Source of the DNA: Stomoxys calcitrans | Lineage: Eukaryota > Arthropoda > Insecta > Diptera > Muscidae | Assembly (NCBI RefSeq): GCF_963082655.1 | Contig: NC_081555.1 | Span: 31,481,266-31,545,265 of the forward strand | Length of the DNA: 64,000 nt | Direction: 5' to 3' | In this document: piece by piece, positions 39,889-54,800 of the stretch | Position numbering within the stretch: the first letter of the stretch is position 1 | Layout of the letters: each line of letters opens with the position of its first letter | Program-made: the position numbers and the translations under genes | Notes under the pieces: model-generated | What the model was told of the DNA's origin: nothing | The model's input: the letters and a program-made list of their open reading frames with translations, nothing else | Databases searched by the model: none

Positions 39889-42800
39889 CTGTACACGGAA
39901 GAAAATTCAAAAAGGAAGACAAATGTTGTCGTTCTCTCACAGGATGTGTAAAATGTTACTTACATAGTTCCTCTCTGTCAAGACTTTTGGTGCTGCTACC
40001 AAATAATCCTTTAAAGAAATTCTCCTTTGGCTGTTTAGGCATCTCTTGGACCGTGTACAATGTTCCCATCATATCTAAAATAGATTGACTGCAAAGATAA
40101 CAGTTAGTTACATAGTAACAGTTAGTGGAGAACATTTATTGGTTGAACATAAAATGATTGGCGATAGCAGATCATAACTAGATAGATCATCTCTAAATAA
40201 GTTGATAGTCTAATTATCTTTTTAATCCTACGTAGAATACAATTGAGTTGGAGATAGCGGGCTCTAAAAAGCATAATAGCCACTGTGACATACAATTTCC
40301 AGCAGGCGAGGCGAGATAAGGCGAAATGGTAGGTAGTTGCTGTATTTTATTTGAGTACTGTATACGCAAGCCGTGAAGTACAAAAATACAACGCAAAAAT
40401 GGTATCAGATGGTAATACCGATCGGCAACGTGTCACAATCATACAAGGGAAAAGTGCAAATATCGAAGTCAAATAAATGTATTAAGACTTTGCCATTCAC
40501 AATAGAGGTATTTCTGCAGCGTGGCCACCACACTTCAATGTGAAAAAAACATCATGGCAATCCTGAACACAGATATTCTATACAAACCTGCACTGATAAT
40601 TTATTCAGAACTTATATAAAACTAAAATAAAACATTTGGCGATGAAAGCCTTAAGTGAATGTTACGAGCTAAATTTCAGCCAAATCCCATTGAAATTGAG
40701 ACTTCTAACAGCTCAAGAAGTTAATTGGAGCATAGTTTTCTATGGGGTGACTTGGGGATGTTGGATACCAAGCAACGGTTCTAATTGGTTTTGACTTGGC
40801 AAAACCCAGGCTTATTTTGGTCTTCCATCATTTCAAATGGGGACACAAACCACCGAAGGTAGCTAGCTACCCCGTGGAGTCACCTGGGTAGCTAGCCACC
40901 TTCAACATCTGTTCATCATTCTACAAGTTCACCTGTAGAATGATAAAAAGTCTTGAACCAGATATATTGGACGTTCATTTCAATATGGGGCTCAAATTTT
41001 CATTTGGTACGGGAGTAGATTTCGAATCTGGCATACAAAATCAGATCGAAGTATAAGGGGTCACGTCAACCCTCAAAAACGCAATTAGACTCTTTATGAC
41101 TATATGATACTTGACTTAACCGATTTTCTTAAAATTGTCATAGATTGAGTACGTTTGTCTGGAAGGAATGATAGGCTATATAATTTTTAGATATCGGGTG
41201 GAGGCGCATCCTTCCACTTACCCCAAAAACGGCACCCATATCCGAAAGTGGTCCGATGGGCACAATAAGGGTATCAAATGAATGGTATTGGAGACCAGAA
41301 AACGAATATGGTATTAAAATAAGGGTCCAAGTATCCAGCGGGCCCCCCAACCCCAAAACTCCTCTAAACAGATATATTTGAAGTTCATGTCAATATGGGA
41401 CTCAAATGAAAAGTATTAGGCAGTAGATTACAAATATGGCATAAATCATTAGGTCCAAGTAATAGGAGGTCACCCACCCCCAAATACCCCCAAATGGGCA
41501 TATTAGCCGACCATGGCTATATGGGACTCAAATGAAAGGTATTTGGGAGAAGATTACGAATATGACATTAAAATTTGTGTTCAAGTCTAGGTGGCGCTTT
41601 TCCTTCTAAAGATACGTTAAATGGGTTATTTGACCCATTATGACAATATGGGACTCAAATGAAAGGTATTTGAGAGTAGACAACGAATTTGAAATCCAAT
41701 TTTTGAGCCAAGTGTTTTGGAGTACGCCCTAAAGCACCCCCTAAACTGAACTTCATTTCCGCTAGGGATAATGAACGAATTTGATATCTATGTTCAGTGC
41801 AAAGTGCCGGTGCCCGCAATAGCCCCCACACACCCTCCATACGGTTCATATTTACCGCCCATGGCAATATGGGGCTCAAATTAAAGGGATTTGGAAGTGC
41901 AGCACGAATTTGATATTCATATTTGAGTCGAAATGTCTGAGGTAAAAGCACTTCTCATTACCCTAATTTTTAAAAACATCTGTAACCGAGCAGGGACAAA
42001 CTTTTCACACATCAATGAGTGCTTTCCGATTCAAGTTTAAACTTAATGATAAGGGACCTTTTTTTTAGCCGAATCCGAAAGGCGTCCCGCAATGCAACAC
42101 CTCTTTGGGGAACATTTTTTTAATGACCATGCATGGAATTGTACCTCACAAATGTCGTCAACATTAAGAGGGGACAACCACCGCTTTGTCCGACGTTCTC
42201 GCCAGGATTCGAACGCGTTCAGCGTCATTGGCTACAATAGCACGAATTCGATATCCGTATTCAGGGCGAAGTGTCTCTAACCTAAAAAGACATAAGAGAG
42301 TTAAACAAGGCGCAGCGGAGCGGGCCCGGTTCGGCTAGTAAAGAAATAAAAACAACGGGCATTGTAAATCTGTAACACGTTTTATTGGTCTATATTTTAT
42401 TAAAAACATTTTGTTGTAGTTTAATATATTTTTACTTTGTTTTTTGTTGGTTTTTTGTTTTTGTTTTTTTTTTTAATATATAAATAACATGACGATTTGA
42501 AAACAGAAATTAAATAAGTGTACTTTAATGTAGTAGAAAGTGTTTGTTGTTGTTGTTTTTGTTGTTGTTGTTATAAAAGCAATATTACAATAACTGTGGT
42601 AGAATTGGCTCCTGTAATAGATATTTTACAACTGGTACCACTTTTTATCCTTGTATTTAAGCATTAATTGATGCGCTGTGCCGCTGAAATCTTGAGCTTG
42701 ATTGGCCATACGTTCGGCTCGCTCTTCCAGCATATTAAGTTTTTCGCCGCGTTCCATTGCCAATAGATGGGCGCGACTGATTTCGGATGCCGCTGTTGAA

Positions 42801-45800
42801 GCTCTCTGATTCAATTGTTCGAGTGTTGGGCCCGGAATGTGTTTAGCTACAGAACGGTTTGCCTTCCCGCTTTGTTCTCCAACTGTTTTGCAATGAAAAC
42901 ACGATGACCAATGTTAACTTTCTCATTTTCATAGATTAGGTTGCATGGTACTTACATAGTTCTTCTCTGTCCAGACTTTTGGCGCCGCCACCAAATAATC
43001 CTTTAAAGAAACTCTCCTTTGGCTGTTCAGGCATCTCTTGAACCGTGTACAATGATCCCATCATATCTAAAATAAATTGACTGCAAAGACATACACACAT
43101 AGTAAGAGTTAGTAGGTAGGATGTAGTTAGTAGGTGCAGTTAGTTGTAAAAATTACAAATTAATTGGTTTAACATAAAACGATAGCAGATCATGATTAGT
43201 TATACCACCTTTAAACAAGCAGACAGTTTAAGTTTATTTTAATCCGCGGAGGAATTCAATCCAGCCACGATAGCCTTTAATAGGCAGGATTACCTTTAAT
43301 GGGCGGTACTCCAAATAGCCAAATACCTTAAGAGGGAAAAACTCCAAGAATTGGGGAACGATTGTTGGCGAGAAAAATACTTGGTTATGAGGAGCAAAAG
43401 TGTACATTGCGTATGTCCACCCAAACATATAAAAAATAAAGTTTCTGGGAGCTAAAGGATTCAAATCGCAGGTTAGTTTAATGTAATTGATGTTGGATGC
43501 AATAATACAAGTACAATAATACTTTCGAAAACGCGAAGTGGATAGACCCCATGAACATCATTTTGATTGTCCAAATCTGCTTATTGTGAATGTTCACAAA
43601 TGTTTGTAAATTGTTTTTACCCTGACAAAATGCAACATATTCCACTTCCTCGCTTTTTTTTTCTTTTTATTTAACATATTTTTACAATACGACTTGAAAT
43701 ATTTCAATTTTATATATTTTATTCAATTTGAATTTGAATGTGAACAAACACACATAGGGATGTAGTAAAAAATGCATATTTTCCCATGAACATTCCATTA
43801 AGGAACAGGAGCAAACTTGCACATATCAATGAGTGCTACCTTTTTATAGCCGACACCTAAAGCCTAGTACTGACTTCGACTTTTCACACGAACAGCTGTC
43901 AAAAGCACTATAAAAAAAATTGTGATGAAGATAATGCGAACATCATGCGATGCATAAGGATAATTAAATGCTCACAAAATGGGTCGAATCAACTCTGCTT
44001 CAACAACAGTATTGTTGTTTTTGTTGTGTGTTGTTGTTTGTATTTAATAGGCATTTTCGATGTGAATGCAGTCAATACTAGGCTTAAAGGCGTACCGCAG
44101 TGCGAAACTTCTTTGGCTAGAATTTTTTACATGGCATAGTACCTCATAAATGTCGCCAGCATTAGAACGGGATAACCGCCGCTGAAAATGTCTATGGCCC
44201 TTAATTAGCTCAAGTGTAATATTGTATCCACCCCTGAATGTCGGAATCTGTTACCTACGAAAGCTCGGCATGGCATAGGAAATGTCGTTCTTCCCACATG
44301 TCCAAATGTTGGAGTCTGTTACCTGCGAAAGCCCGGCATGGCATAGGAAATGTCATTCTTCCCACATGCCTTACACACGCAGTCACTTGCCGCTCCTATT
44401 TTGCAAAGGTGTGTTGGAAATCTTATGTGTCCGGTAATGACACCGAAAGCAATACTGATCTTCCTCAGTCGTCTTCTTAACATCCAGTGCTACATCGGCC
44501 ATGATGACACCTGCGGTAGGTTGAACGGTTACCTCAACGAACTTGCTGCTTATTTCGCTACAAGAGATCTGAAGATATCTGCCAATCTTCAGTCACATTT
44601 TTCACTGCAAATACGCGTGAGATGAATACTGAATGGAAAGTGATGGTCGATGGAGAAATGATTCTGACCATCAAGTGTACCAAAATACGAGGCGTCACAT
44701 TTGACAGCTATTACACATTCTCCCCACATGCCACAACAATTTGCGATAAAGTCAAAGGAAGAAACAAGTTCTTCAAGTCAATTGCCAGAAACACTTGGGG
44801 TGCTGTCAAACCTTGTGGCCGGTTTGTGGTAAGTTATGCAGCGCTAGTGTGGTCTCGTCAGCTCTGTGACACGCGGTGAAATTATATTCAGATCTATCAG
44901 AATGCCACCCTTCGAAATGCGACGGGCTGTCTACTCAGTTCTCATGTGAACCACCTCCATCAGGAGACAAAGATCCTACTTGCGCGAAGACACTGGCATG
45001 CTGTCTAAGCAGTATCTTCTGGGCTGTTGTCGCACAGACCATCCAAATCATCATCTTGTGGATAGGTATCCACCGCCCTGAAGCGTTAAGATATATCTAC
45101 AGCGTGAGGTTCAGCGCTACGAGAAAGAACCTCTAGATCAAGCGGGTCTAGACAACATTCACGCAGACACGGTAGCAGATGCGTTGAATAGCTACGGGGT
45201 GAATATGGTCCTTGGAGAACGACCATTTCCCATTGCACCTGAAAAAATTTACCCGGAAAACCGGAGTAGTTCTAGCTCTAGCTACAGAGAAAGGATTGAT
45301 GTCAACGTGCATGATGTATGTCCCGATTGTGACCAGGGGCCACACGACACACGTCACCTGTTTAACTGCGCGGTCAGACCCACCCAGAGGGATCCAGACG
45401 TACCCCATCTTAGTCGAAGAGTTCCTGGATACTCAACAGAGTCAAGCAGACGAAAATAGAACACAACAAAAGTGTGAGGCTGCAGCTTCGGCTATGGGAC
45501 TTAAGGCGATGGAAGAATGGATAAAGGATAGGAGCAGGTCATACCATCGATGTATAATCGTGTTGACGACAGAAAACCTGGAAGGAATGGAAGAGGTTTC
45601 GGATTGTTTGGATTGGTTTGGATTGTACCTGAGACGCCACTTGAGGTCGAGTGGGCGTACTGTTGCCAGCGGCACAGTTCTGGATTGACGGAACTCTGGT
45701 ATTGCCATCTGTAAGTTCATCCTACACGGATGGATTAAAGCCTAGGGGCTGAGATCTGTTTTCGACTGTCTGACCATAATACGGTCCTGCAGGCGGAGTC

Positions 45801-48800
45801 CGGGCGTTCACCAAATGCGTGAGGTGGTATGGTGTTAACGCGAGGACTTTGATTTAAACATCCCTGCGGGCAGTAAACTTCCTAACAGAGCTGAGATTAA
45901 CCCCTGCGGAACAGTGAAACGGTCGGTGCTGCGACGAAAATCCTACGGGGAGATCTGGATCGTGAGAAGACGGGGCTATTAACACCGAAGGAGAGCAATA
46001 TAGCTTTCAATATCATAACGGAAGACATAGGACTACGAACACGATTATGCAGAATAGGTGTGGCATGTGAGGAAGATGATGTGGTAGGACTTGTGAGGAA
46101 GATGATGAGACGTTGGAGCATTTCCCATGTCCTTGCATGGCTTTCGCGGCTAACACACACAAGGATAGACTTGGCGAGCTTGGGTATAAACACTACCAAG
46201 TTTTTAGTGGCATATGCAAGTCCTAAACATACGGAGCATTTAATAGAATTCTATTTTCTAGTTAGGATTCACTTAACAAGGTTAGGCCAAGCGATCAGTC
46301 GACATACAATTTTTTTGAATTTTCGTCACTGAGCTATTCAAACTTGTCATTGTTTGCGTTTTTCTAACTTGTTTACAATGTGCTTTTGTTCATATTCAAA
46401 TTCAAATTGAATTAATAAAATACACAAAATTTGAATTAATGCGTGGATGTGCAATATGCTTAATTTTGTAAGAAAAATTTTTTACTGACATTTGTTAACA
46501 TTCACAATAGGCAGATTTTGGCAATCTTAATGGTGTTCATGGGGCCTATCCACTTTATGCTATTGTAGTGGATTCTCTGAATAAGGTTAAGCCAAGCGGT
46601 CAGCCGATTTTTTTACGTTTTCTCCTATTTGATGACATTTTCAATCGGCAGATTTGACATCCTTAATGATGTTCATGGGGCCTATCCACTTTATGTTTTC
46701 GCAAGTGACCTAACCTTCTTTTTGTGAATCCTGGTTGTTGTGACTTAACCTTCTATTAGTGAATCCTGTTAGGATATTGGGCTAACTTAAATTTTTGGTT
46801 GGTTTTGCCAACATGTTGTTATTTACATGTTATTTAGTTTTAAGTTACATACTATTTGTTAGAGTTGTTAATATTTTGAGCATGATTTTGTTAAGTATTT
46901 GTTATTTACGTTTGAATGTAAAATGTACACGAACACTTACCCTCTACACTACTTTCGCACTAAAAAATCTTAAGGATTTGTTTGAACACCACAGTAGTTT
47001 TTAATCACTTATTGTTCATCGCGATGACATTGAGTATGTCCATGGAAACGTAATATGTTCATAAAACTATGAACGTATATAATATCATTTTTGGTGTGAT
47101 CAATTGAAGGTTTTATAAACATTTTTAGTCCAAGTTTCAGCAAGTAGTTAATAAATTCCCCTCCTAGGGTGGAGCGTATAAACATGTAAAAGCTCCCTGG
47201 GGGATATTAGCCCAATATAATTCTTGGTGGACTTTATTTTTCCCTTAATGCTTTTCTCTTCAATTTTGCCAAATTCTCCCCACATACTCTACATATACTG
47301 TGTAAAGTTGCATTTCCTTTCCCTTAATCATTTTCTATTCAATTCTCCTAAATCCTTCCCACATACTCTACATATGCTGTGTAAATTGTAAATCGAATAG
47401 GTGCGCTTGTTTTTGTAGCAGTGAAGAAAGGAATTCATCTGGTCAATCTGGTACGTCCAACCGGCTGCCATGGGATTATGTGCGCTTGAAATCACCCTAT
47501 GTGCACTGTATTAACTGCCTCTAGATTTGTCTGGTGATGTTTGTAATCTACCTATAGGATTATTTCCGTCTTTCCGACTGCTTAACTACTGCAAAGTGTT
47601 ATGGCCGTGCTCCTCGTTCGGACTGTACCGACATTATACCCTTCGCATTCCCATATTTTAACGATGGAAATCCCATGGCCGTTATCGCCTAGTTGTATGC
47701 CTTCTTTTTCCCTCCTATCATCTCCAAGACCCTCGTAACCTACGCATTGCTTTACTAAGATGTCTGCCTTCTTCTACTCCCTTACCATCTCCAGGACCCT
47801 TTGCCCTTAAGAATTATTCTTCCTTATGCCGTTTGTCGCCTGGCCGACACGGGATAACTATGAGCACCACACAGGCTGAAACTTTGAGCTCCGACTTGTG
47901 TGGTGTCCTCATTATCACGGGAAGCTTAGCTGAAAGCTACCGGGCGCGTCCACCGGTTGTGGTTAGTGGAAGGCTTCGTTTTATGCAGTTTTATGGGCAG
48001 TCAGCGATTTCGAGAGGAGAGTCTCAGTAAGGGGTCAGGTGGCACTGGCTTTTAATTATATATTGAGTGCTAATGATGCTCGAGATGATAAGGCGAGTTA
48101 TACGCGCCTTCAAATAACTAATGGCCAACATCAGCACCTGATCCCAGGTTAGGGACGGCTGGAGGCGAGCGTCGGATATTGGAGCATGCGGCTCGCGACA
48201 AAGAGGAATAAATGTGCGATGCCACAAAACTACAACCTGTTTTTTTCACTCTGGGAAACAAAGGAATAAAAACGGACCCCCTAACGTTAACGACTCACGC
48301 AAACGAAAAAAGGGTCATGATTTGCGGATCTGCACCTGGAATGTCAGCAATCTCTATAGAGATGGTGCAGTATACGCGCTGGCGGATGTATTGGAGAAGT
48401 ACAAGTACAGCGCCTTACAGGAAGTGCGATGGACCGGGAATTGCGCACAGCACAAAACGGTGACGAACAACATATAGCTTCCATAACTAGAGGCATGAAA
48501 TTGGTTGTGGATTTGTGGTTATTCGGAGACTGAACACCTTGTCTCAAGCTTTACTCCGGTGGATGAGAGGCTAGCCACAATCCGCATAATAGCCAAATTC
48601 TTCAAAATCAGCCTTATTTGTGTCCATGCCTCGAGACGGAAGACAAGGACGAGAAGACTGAGGATATTTTCTACGGGCGTCTAGAGAGAGAATATGACCG
48701 CTGACCAGCTCATGATATTAAAATCGTTCTGGGAGATTTAAATGCGAAGATAGGGAAAGAAGACATCTTTGGTCCAACTGTCGGAAAGTTTAGCCTCCAC

Positions 48801-51800
48801 GAAATAACGTTCGACAATGGGCCACAATCCGCATAAAAGCAAAATTCTTCAACATCAGCCTTAGTTGCGCCCATACCTCGACGAAAAACAAGGACGAGAA
48901 GATCAATGATATTTTTTACATGCTGCCCAGCCCATGATATTAAAATCGTTCTGGGAGATTTTAATGCGAAGATAGGGAAAGAAGACATATTTGGTCCAAC
49001 AGTCGGAAAGTTTAGCTTTAGATAACGTCCGATAATGGGTAGGGGCTAGTAGATTTCTCCGTGGCAAAAAACATGGTAGTCTGCAGCACCTGATTTAAAC
49101 AAAAATATTCACAAAGCCATATGGCTGTCGCCCGATCAAACGCGAGGAGCCCAATTGATTACGTTGTGATAGATGGAAATAAAGATTCGGATCAGTACCT
49201 AGTTGCAGCAGAGATTGACACACGTTTGAGCATGGCGAGGAAGGCCCAACTGCTTGATGAAAGCACTCCTTGTTCCAATGATATAATGGCGCAGTGGCAA
49301 ACCACTGCCGGGGCGCCGAGTGGTTTGCCACTGGGCGCCCCGGTAGCCGAGTTGCTAGCGTGCTTGGATTACCACTGGGTTCGATTCCCGCCAGAAACCT
49401 TGGTCTGTCGCTACTGTGGTATCACAATGGACTTAAAATTGTCTAAGTGAGTCCGTAAAGGACTGCCACTCTTACCTAACCTAACCATCAAAAATAAATC
49501 GAAATTCGTACTTGGATACCGGAAGCCTACCTCAAGAAACCTATGGTATGACCAAGAGTGTTGAGATGCTACTGATGCCAAGAATGGGGAATATAGAGCA
49601 ACCTTGATATCGGTATTTCTAGCCATGTTTGTTAGAGGATGACTCTTGCTGATACACTTTCCTCACTCACCTCAGTAAGAATAGGAAAGAATCTCTCCGA
49701 ACCATTCAGTTCCAAACAAGGTTTCAGACAGGGAGACAGCCTACCGTGAGATCTCTTTAATATCCTGCTGGAGAAGATTATACGAGGTGCAGATGTGAAT
49801 AGATATGGCACACTACTCACAAGACAACAAAAGCTATGCCGACGACATCGATATCATAGGTCGGTCACCGGAAGTAGTAACTACAGTCTTTGAAAGAATC
49901 GAAAGGGGATCAATGAAAATGGGTCTGGCAGTATATGGAGATAAAACGAAATGGATGGTTTCAACACCCAAAATACCCTGTACAACTGATCAGATAAAAA
50001 AAATGGAGAAAGTTGGGAACCACAACTTTGAGATAGTCAGTAACTTTCTCTAACTCGGCACCGCCGTAACCGAAACGAATGACACAAGTTTTGATATAAA
50101 GTGAAGAATAATGCATGCAAACAGATACTACTTTGTATTAAGTAAGCAGTTTAGAAACAAGGCCGCCTCTCGACAGACAAAGATTACACTATACAAGACA
50201 CTGATACTACCTGTGTTGTTATATGGTTCCGAGGCATGGGTACTTGTGAAAGCAAACGAGGCAGTGCTTAGAGTGTTTGAGAGAAAGATTCTTTGTAAAA
50301 TATAGGGATCAGTTTGCGTTAATGAAAAATAGAGGCATTGTATGAACTACGAGCTCTATGAGGTGCTTGACGAAAATACAACGGCTGGGTTGGCTAGGTC
50401 ATGTCGCCAGAATGGATGAAGAAGCTCCAGCAAATAAGTATTTTGAAGGCAAACACGGTGGTATATGCAACCCTTGGTGTCAAAAATTATAAAATGAGCG
50501 CAGAAGATCGATGGGCTTGGAACGCTATTCTATGTTCGGCTAGTAGAACAAATGTTCTGTCATAACCAGTTTAAGAAAAAGTATGCCGGTTGTCGAAGGC
50601 ATAGTCAAATTTCGTAATTTTTACAAAATGGTATTATGGTTGACGAAAAATTTTAAACATTTTTAGTATCAAGTAAGTCGATTTCGATAATCAAATTTGA
50701 CGAAACGTTAATTGCCCTCAAAGATATGTCACGCGTGTTTGTAGAATGAAAATGGAGCCCACTTTAATGTTTTTTTGATTATTTACTACAATATACTTCT
50801 ATTACCAAACAGACAAAGACAAATGAATTACTAAATACCACGAATGGCAAAGTTTACCTTTGACTACGACTGCTGTCGATTTTCGTCTTCGACAACCGGA
50901 TAAGGGGGAGTGAAACTTTTCTCACTTAACCTTTACGAATACTTTCAGTACCAAAACTAGCTATATTTGGACATAGATGGCGCTAGTAGTAAAATAAACA
51001 AATCATATCTGACAGGTGGCAAATTTCTAAAACATGTGCTTTCAGTTTCAAGATAAACTATTTCAGTGAGGCTTTTAAACATACAAAAATTTTAAAATCA
51101 TTGGTAAAAGTGCATAGAGCTCAAAGTTGATAAAGTTGGGATAAAAGGGAACAGCTTTCAAAAATGTTTGGTTTTTTCTTTGATATTTTGGGCAACTTTA
51201 GTATTACTCATGTACAACAGATAAGCTTATGTGTCGATTATGGACGGCAACCCAACTTCAGTTGCGTTGCCAACGGCCAAATTTGTTACAGAAATTTTAA
51301 TTTTTGTATTGATTTACGTATTTTTTTCAAATTTCTTGGTAGCTGAACTGATATTGAATGAAATTGATAAAAGTTATCAACTTTATACAAAATTTTATAT
51401 TGTGGTTTTGTCTCCTAGCAATGCAACTGTAGTCGAGTTTCAATCCATAATCGACCCATTAATAATTCATGAAAGTGTTTAAGTTGGTTGGCTGTAGGCA
51501 GTAGTTTGAATTGTTCTAATCTGATATTATTTTATATCTTAGTTTTCCCAACTTTCTTCCTTTTACAGTAACTAATAATGATCTGTTTCGTTTTCTGTAT
51601 ATAAAGATATATTGAAAAAATTTATTTTCATACTTACCAAAACTCTGACGATATTGTAAACTTTTGTATTTCGGTGGGTGATGCCATGTACAGACCATGA
51701 CCTTTATTACTGAAGCAAAAAATTTTTGATATTCTATAAAAAAAGAGACAAAAAAGACCAAGAAAAAAGATAAAAGAGAGCGAAAAAAAAACAAAAAGAG

Positions 51801-54800
51801 AAAAACACATTGAGTACACATAGAGGGGGTCAAATTGGGTAATGGTCAAATGTATAACACATACTGTGTTATATCTTCGTGAACAATGATTTGTTGACCC
51901 CATATGGAAAGCATTGGATCCACAATTCCCTGTTTGCATTTGGTTTGAAAACTATGCGAATGAAGAAAAATGAAAACAAGCCTTGGGTCAGTCACGCTCA
52001 GTACTAATAATAACTAAATGGAAACACTAAGTGGATAATGTTAAGGACATATGGAAACATAGCAATGGCATGCAGGGTGCAAACCGTTAAGAATGGTACT
52101 TACCTTAAGTCCATAAGTGGTAAGAACTCTGTATCCAATAACAACTTTAGACTAGGAAGACTATGTACCATTAGATGGCCATTGGAAAGATAGGTTGCTA
52201 GGCAAGTTCCATCTAAAAATATAGATAACAGAAGGATATTTCATTGCCGCCATTGATGTCTATGTAGTAAGTGCCGCCATTGATGGCTAGAATACTAACC
52301 TTTCATTGTGATAGTTTTTGCTTTAACCGCAAAATCCATTTCAGATAATTGAATGCGATTAATACAACATTGATTTGCAATATCGAAGACTTTAGTTTGT
52401 TTTTCGCTTGCAATTACGATATATTGTCTATCAGCTATGGTATCTAGGCCGGTGCTAACGCTTCCACTAATACCACTGCTACTGGCACTGGTACTCACAT
52501 TACCACCAGATGTATTTGATATTGTATTGGCAGTTGTAGGTGTAAATGTAGGACTTGTTCGACTGCTACTTTTTGTTGGCGTTCCTGTAAAAGATACGAA
52601 AATATCCAAAATTATAAGAAGTTTAAAGGAAAACCCACCACCATGGATATATTAATCGTCGTATTTTATTATAACTCCACTACCATATCCAGGATTCACT
52701 AATATAAGGTTAAGTTACTTACAAAAACATAAAGTGGACAGGCCCAATGAACATCATTAACATTGCCAAAATCTGCCTATTGTGAATGTTAACAAATATC
52801 AGTAAACATTTTATCTCTTACAAAATTAGGCATACTGCACTTCCACGCATTATTTTTTCTTTTTGTTTCACATAATTTCCAAATACGGCTTGAAATTTTC
52901 CAATTTTGTGTATTTTATTAATTCAATTTGAATATAAACAAACGCACATTGCAAGGGGCTGGTCTGAATTATAGTTGATTCAGGTCTCGAGAACTCTTAT
53001 ATAAATCACAGTGTCAGCGAATTTAGGTGTTATAAAACCCAAATTGGCAGATCGGTCTATATGACAGTTATATGTAAATATAGTCCGATCTGAATCATAT
53101 TTGAGTCGTATATCGGGAAGCTTAATACATCTCTCAATTTTAAATTTTTGCGAAATCTGGCAATAAATAAAGCCTTTGTGGACTTCAGATCCTTAATCGG
53201 CAGATCGGTCTCTATGCTATATCTCTAAGCTATATCTTAATATAGTCTTATATGGGCCATATTTGGATTATATGTCGGGAATCTTTATACAACTCACTGT
53301 TTCAAATTATCAGCGAAATCGGATAATAAATGCAGCTTTTATGTGTTTCAGACCCCAAATTGGCAGATCGGCCTATATGGAAGCTATATCCGATATGGTC
53401 CGTTCAAGAGCTTAATCTGCGTGTAGCAAAAATTTTAGCTCAATATCTCAATTTCAATTTCAGTTCAATATCTCAATATCAAATTTCAGCTTAATATCTC
53501 AATTTTTGAAGGCTGTAGCGTGATTACAATAGACGGACGGATAGACACGCGGACATTGCTAAATTACCTTAGAAATTAGCGACGATCTGAAGTATATATA
53601 CTTTGTCCGGTCGGCAATGGATATTGCGATGTTTTACAAACGGAATGACTAAAGGAATATACCCCTATTCTATGGTGGTGGATATAATAAGTTTAAATGT
53701 CGTAATAAGAGTTTGTTTTTGTTGTTATTGGAGCAGTGTGCTGTGTTATATCTTTCGTCTGCTTAGTTCTGTTGAATATCCAGATCCAAGAACATTACGT
53801 TTAAGGTCCAGTGGTATCTGGGTCTGATACGTATCAGGTATCAGTTCACAACCGGGACACTATTCTGGTTTATGGAAGTAGTCTATTTCTTCAGGTGCAA
53901 TAGGTGGCGGTCGTTCTCCAAGTACCACATTCACCCGATAGCTATACACAACATACACTACCGTGTCTGCATGAATTTTGTCAGCTCAAATATCAATCGG
54001 TTCCAGCGCTAGAAGGCATTATCCATATTTTATTTTTTATCTGAATATCGATTGATATTTATCCTTTCGTTACTATTGGCACGGTTAAATTGTTTGCAAA
54101 ATTGAACAAAAATAAGTGATCCAACACTGGATGTATCCTTTAAGATATATTGCGCCTATAGAGGGAGCAATTTCTAAATATCGATATCGCAATTTAAATA
54201 TCGATAGTATCGATAGTGCATTCGAAATTTTGCTAGCTCTAACTTACAGCCAGTATTACTAGTTCTATGTCATTCACTAGTCTTATCGATTGATATTTTT
54301 CCTATCGATACTATTGGCAAGGTTAAATTTTTTGCAAAACTCATCAAAAACAGGCGTCTATAGAGGGCGCTATTATCATCAGATTGGGCTAAGTTTTTAA
54401 ACAATAATTTTTCTTATGACTTCCAACTGGCTTTATTAAATTTGGTTTTATTTGGTTTTATTTGGTCTGTGCATTGATATGGCTTCTATATAAATCTATC
54501 TCCCGATTTTTACTTCTTATCATTGTTTGAAATATAGGTAATGGGAAATTAGTGATAGTATCGATACTATCGATATTTATTATTAGAAATATCGAATGTT
54601 ACGATATTCTTCATAATGAAATCCGCTAATTTTGATGTAGAAGCGAACGAAATCGTTCATTTTCGGTGAAAAACAGTTAAATTGATTCGATGTTAAATTT
54701 TTATTATAAGTGGATTCTGGACTATCGTAGGGAATATATTTTATACTGGCTAAAGAAAATTTTAACAGCTCTAAAGTACTTACGTTCTTTTTTTGTATCC

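Noticed and set aside
49334..49400. Possible tRNA gene at the second B-box match
   Set aside because: Same reasoning: tRNA-like head of a SINE with a LINE-type tail, without a paired acceptor stem.
52437..52655. + strand ORF antisense to the tomosyn Ser/Thr-rich exon
   Set aside because: Composition mirrors the low-complexity sense exon; no independent evidence.
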